Assembly (NCBI GenBank): GCA_949825025.1
Contig: OX463778.1
Span: 36,762,571 to 36,826,570 of the forward strand
Direction: 5' to 3'
Length of the DNA: 64,000 bases
Origin: Siphlonurus alternatus
Lineage: Eukaryota; Arthropoda; Insecta; Ephemeroptera; Siphlonuridae
The translations under genes were made by a program, and so were the position numbers. This document shows, piece after piece, positions 63,611 to 64,000 of this stretch; position 1 is the first letter of the stretch; each line of letters opens with the position of its first letter. The notes beneath the pieces are model-generated. The model saw only the letters and a program-made list of their open reading frames with translations. It had not been told where the DNA came from and did no database searches.

Positions 63611-64000
63611 CTGCATCATCATCCAAAACATTAAAATCTTCAATGTTGAAACAGTAATACATTATAAAAATTTAAACATAAAGTTTAGAGACATTTTTTA
63701 ATACAGGTACAATATTTCATAAACTTACATGACATTACAAACATTTTAACAATATCTCTGATCTATGTCTTGAATTTTTATTTGAGGTTTATTTGTAATT
63801 TTGTATACAATAAATTATAATGTGCACATAGATTTTTCATCAACTTTCAAATGTAAATGTGAGCATACAATTAATTTTAGACCTAAGATATTGCACGCTA
63901 ACTTTTTTAATGTTTTTCCACAGTAAACACAATTTATCATCCCCACCCCTTTCCCATTATCAAAATGCTTTCACTATATGGAGTATAAATCTGCCAATTT
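63611..64000. other. PiT intron continuing past the window edge
   Basis: AT-rich sequence upstream of the first visible PiT exon. No further coding exon is recognised before position 64000. Confidence 0.6.

Overview
The window comes from an AT-rich, intron-rich metazoan nuclear genome, most likely an arthropod and plausibly a crustacean. That placement is an inference from gene structure, GC-richer exons in AT-rich introns, very abundant (TA)n microsatellites and the retroelement types; no marker fixes the species.

Gene layout. (1) A BTB-BACK-PHR protein of the BTBD1/2/3/6 type lies on the minus strand (4553 to 2271, 3 coding exons, 511 aa). (2) Divergent from it, VPS41, a HOPS subunit, runs on the plus strand from a 57-nt first coding exon at 12950 to the stop at 32378 (19 exons, 866 aa, complete). 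(3) Convergent with VPS41, its stop codon 228 bp from the VPS41 stop, CCDC22 of the CCC endosomal-recycling complex lies on the minus strand (38546 to 32606, 12 exons, 606 aa, complete). (4) A single-exon achaete-scute-like bHLH factor is at 39823-39443, minus. (5) A 7-exon secreted pancreatic-lipase-family gene on the minus strand (50220 to 41031, 335 aa) has lost two of its three catalytic residues. (6) The C-terminal 12 coding exons of a PiT/SLC20 sodium-phosphate cotransporter lie on the minus strand (63610 to 54898); its N-terminus is beyond the window edge. VPS41 and CCDC22 both act in endosomal traffic; the other genes are functionally unrelated.

Mobile DNA fills the space between and inside these genes. 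The outstanding item is a near-complete non-LTR retrotransposon (about 15180-20560, minus) in VPS41 intron 1. Its 778-aa ORF1 carries an OARD1/TARG1-type macro domain that keeps both catalytic residues, a Gln-rich tract and a ten-copy 15-residue repeat. Its ORF2 is an intact endonuclease plus reverse transcriptase. The two reading frames overlap without a usable ATG for ORF2 and share an A10 slippery tract. Other elements include a 5S-rRNA-derived SINE, hAT-type MITEs with 8-bp duplications (one cleanly splitting an older LINE), a TTAA-flanked foldback family with three full copies and one half copy, several other foldback elements, a 997-bp element with perfect 58-bp inverted repeats whose sister copy is cut by the start of the window, and two arrays of short CG-rich palindromes (GGTGCGAATA / TATTCGCACC), one a 337-bp tandem repeat holding a tRNA-like Pol III box B. 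These arrays sit upstream of the two divergent genes BTBD and VPS41.

All exon boundaries were read by eye from GT/AG sites, reading-phase continuity and remembered family sequence. No alignments or searches were run.
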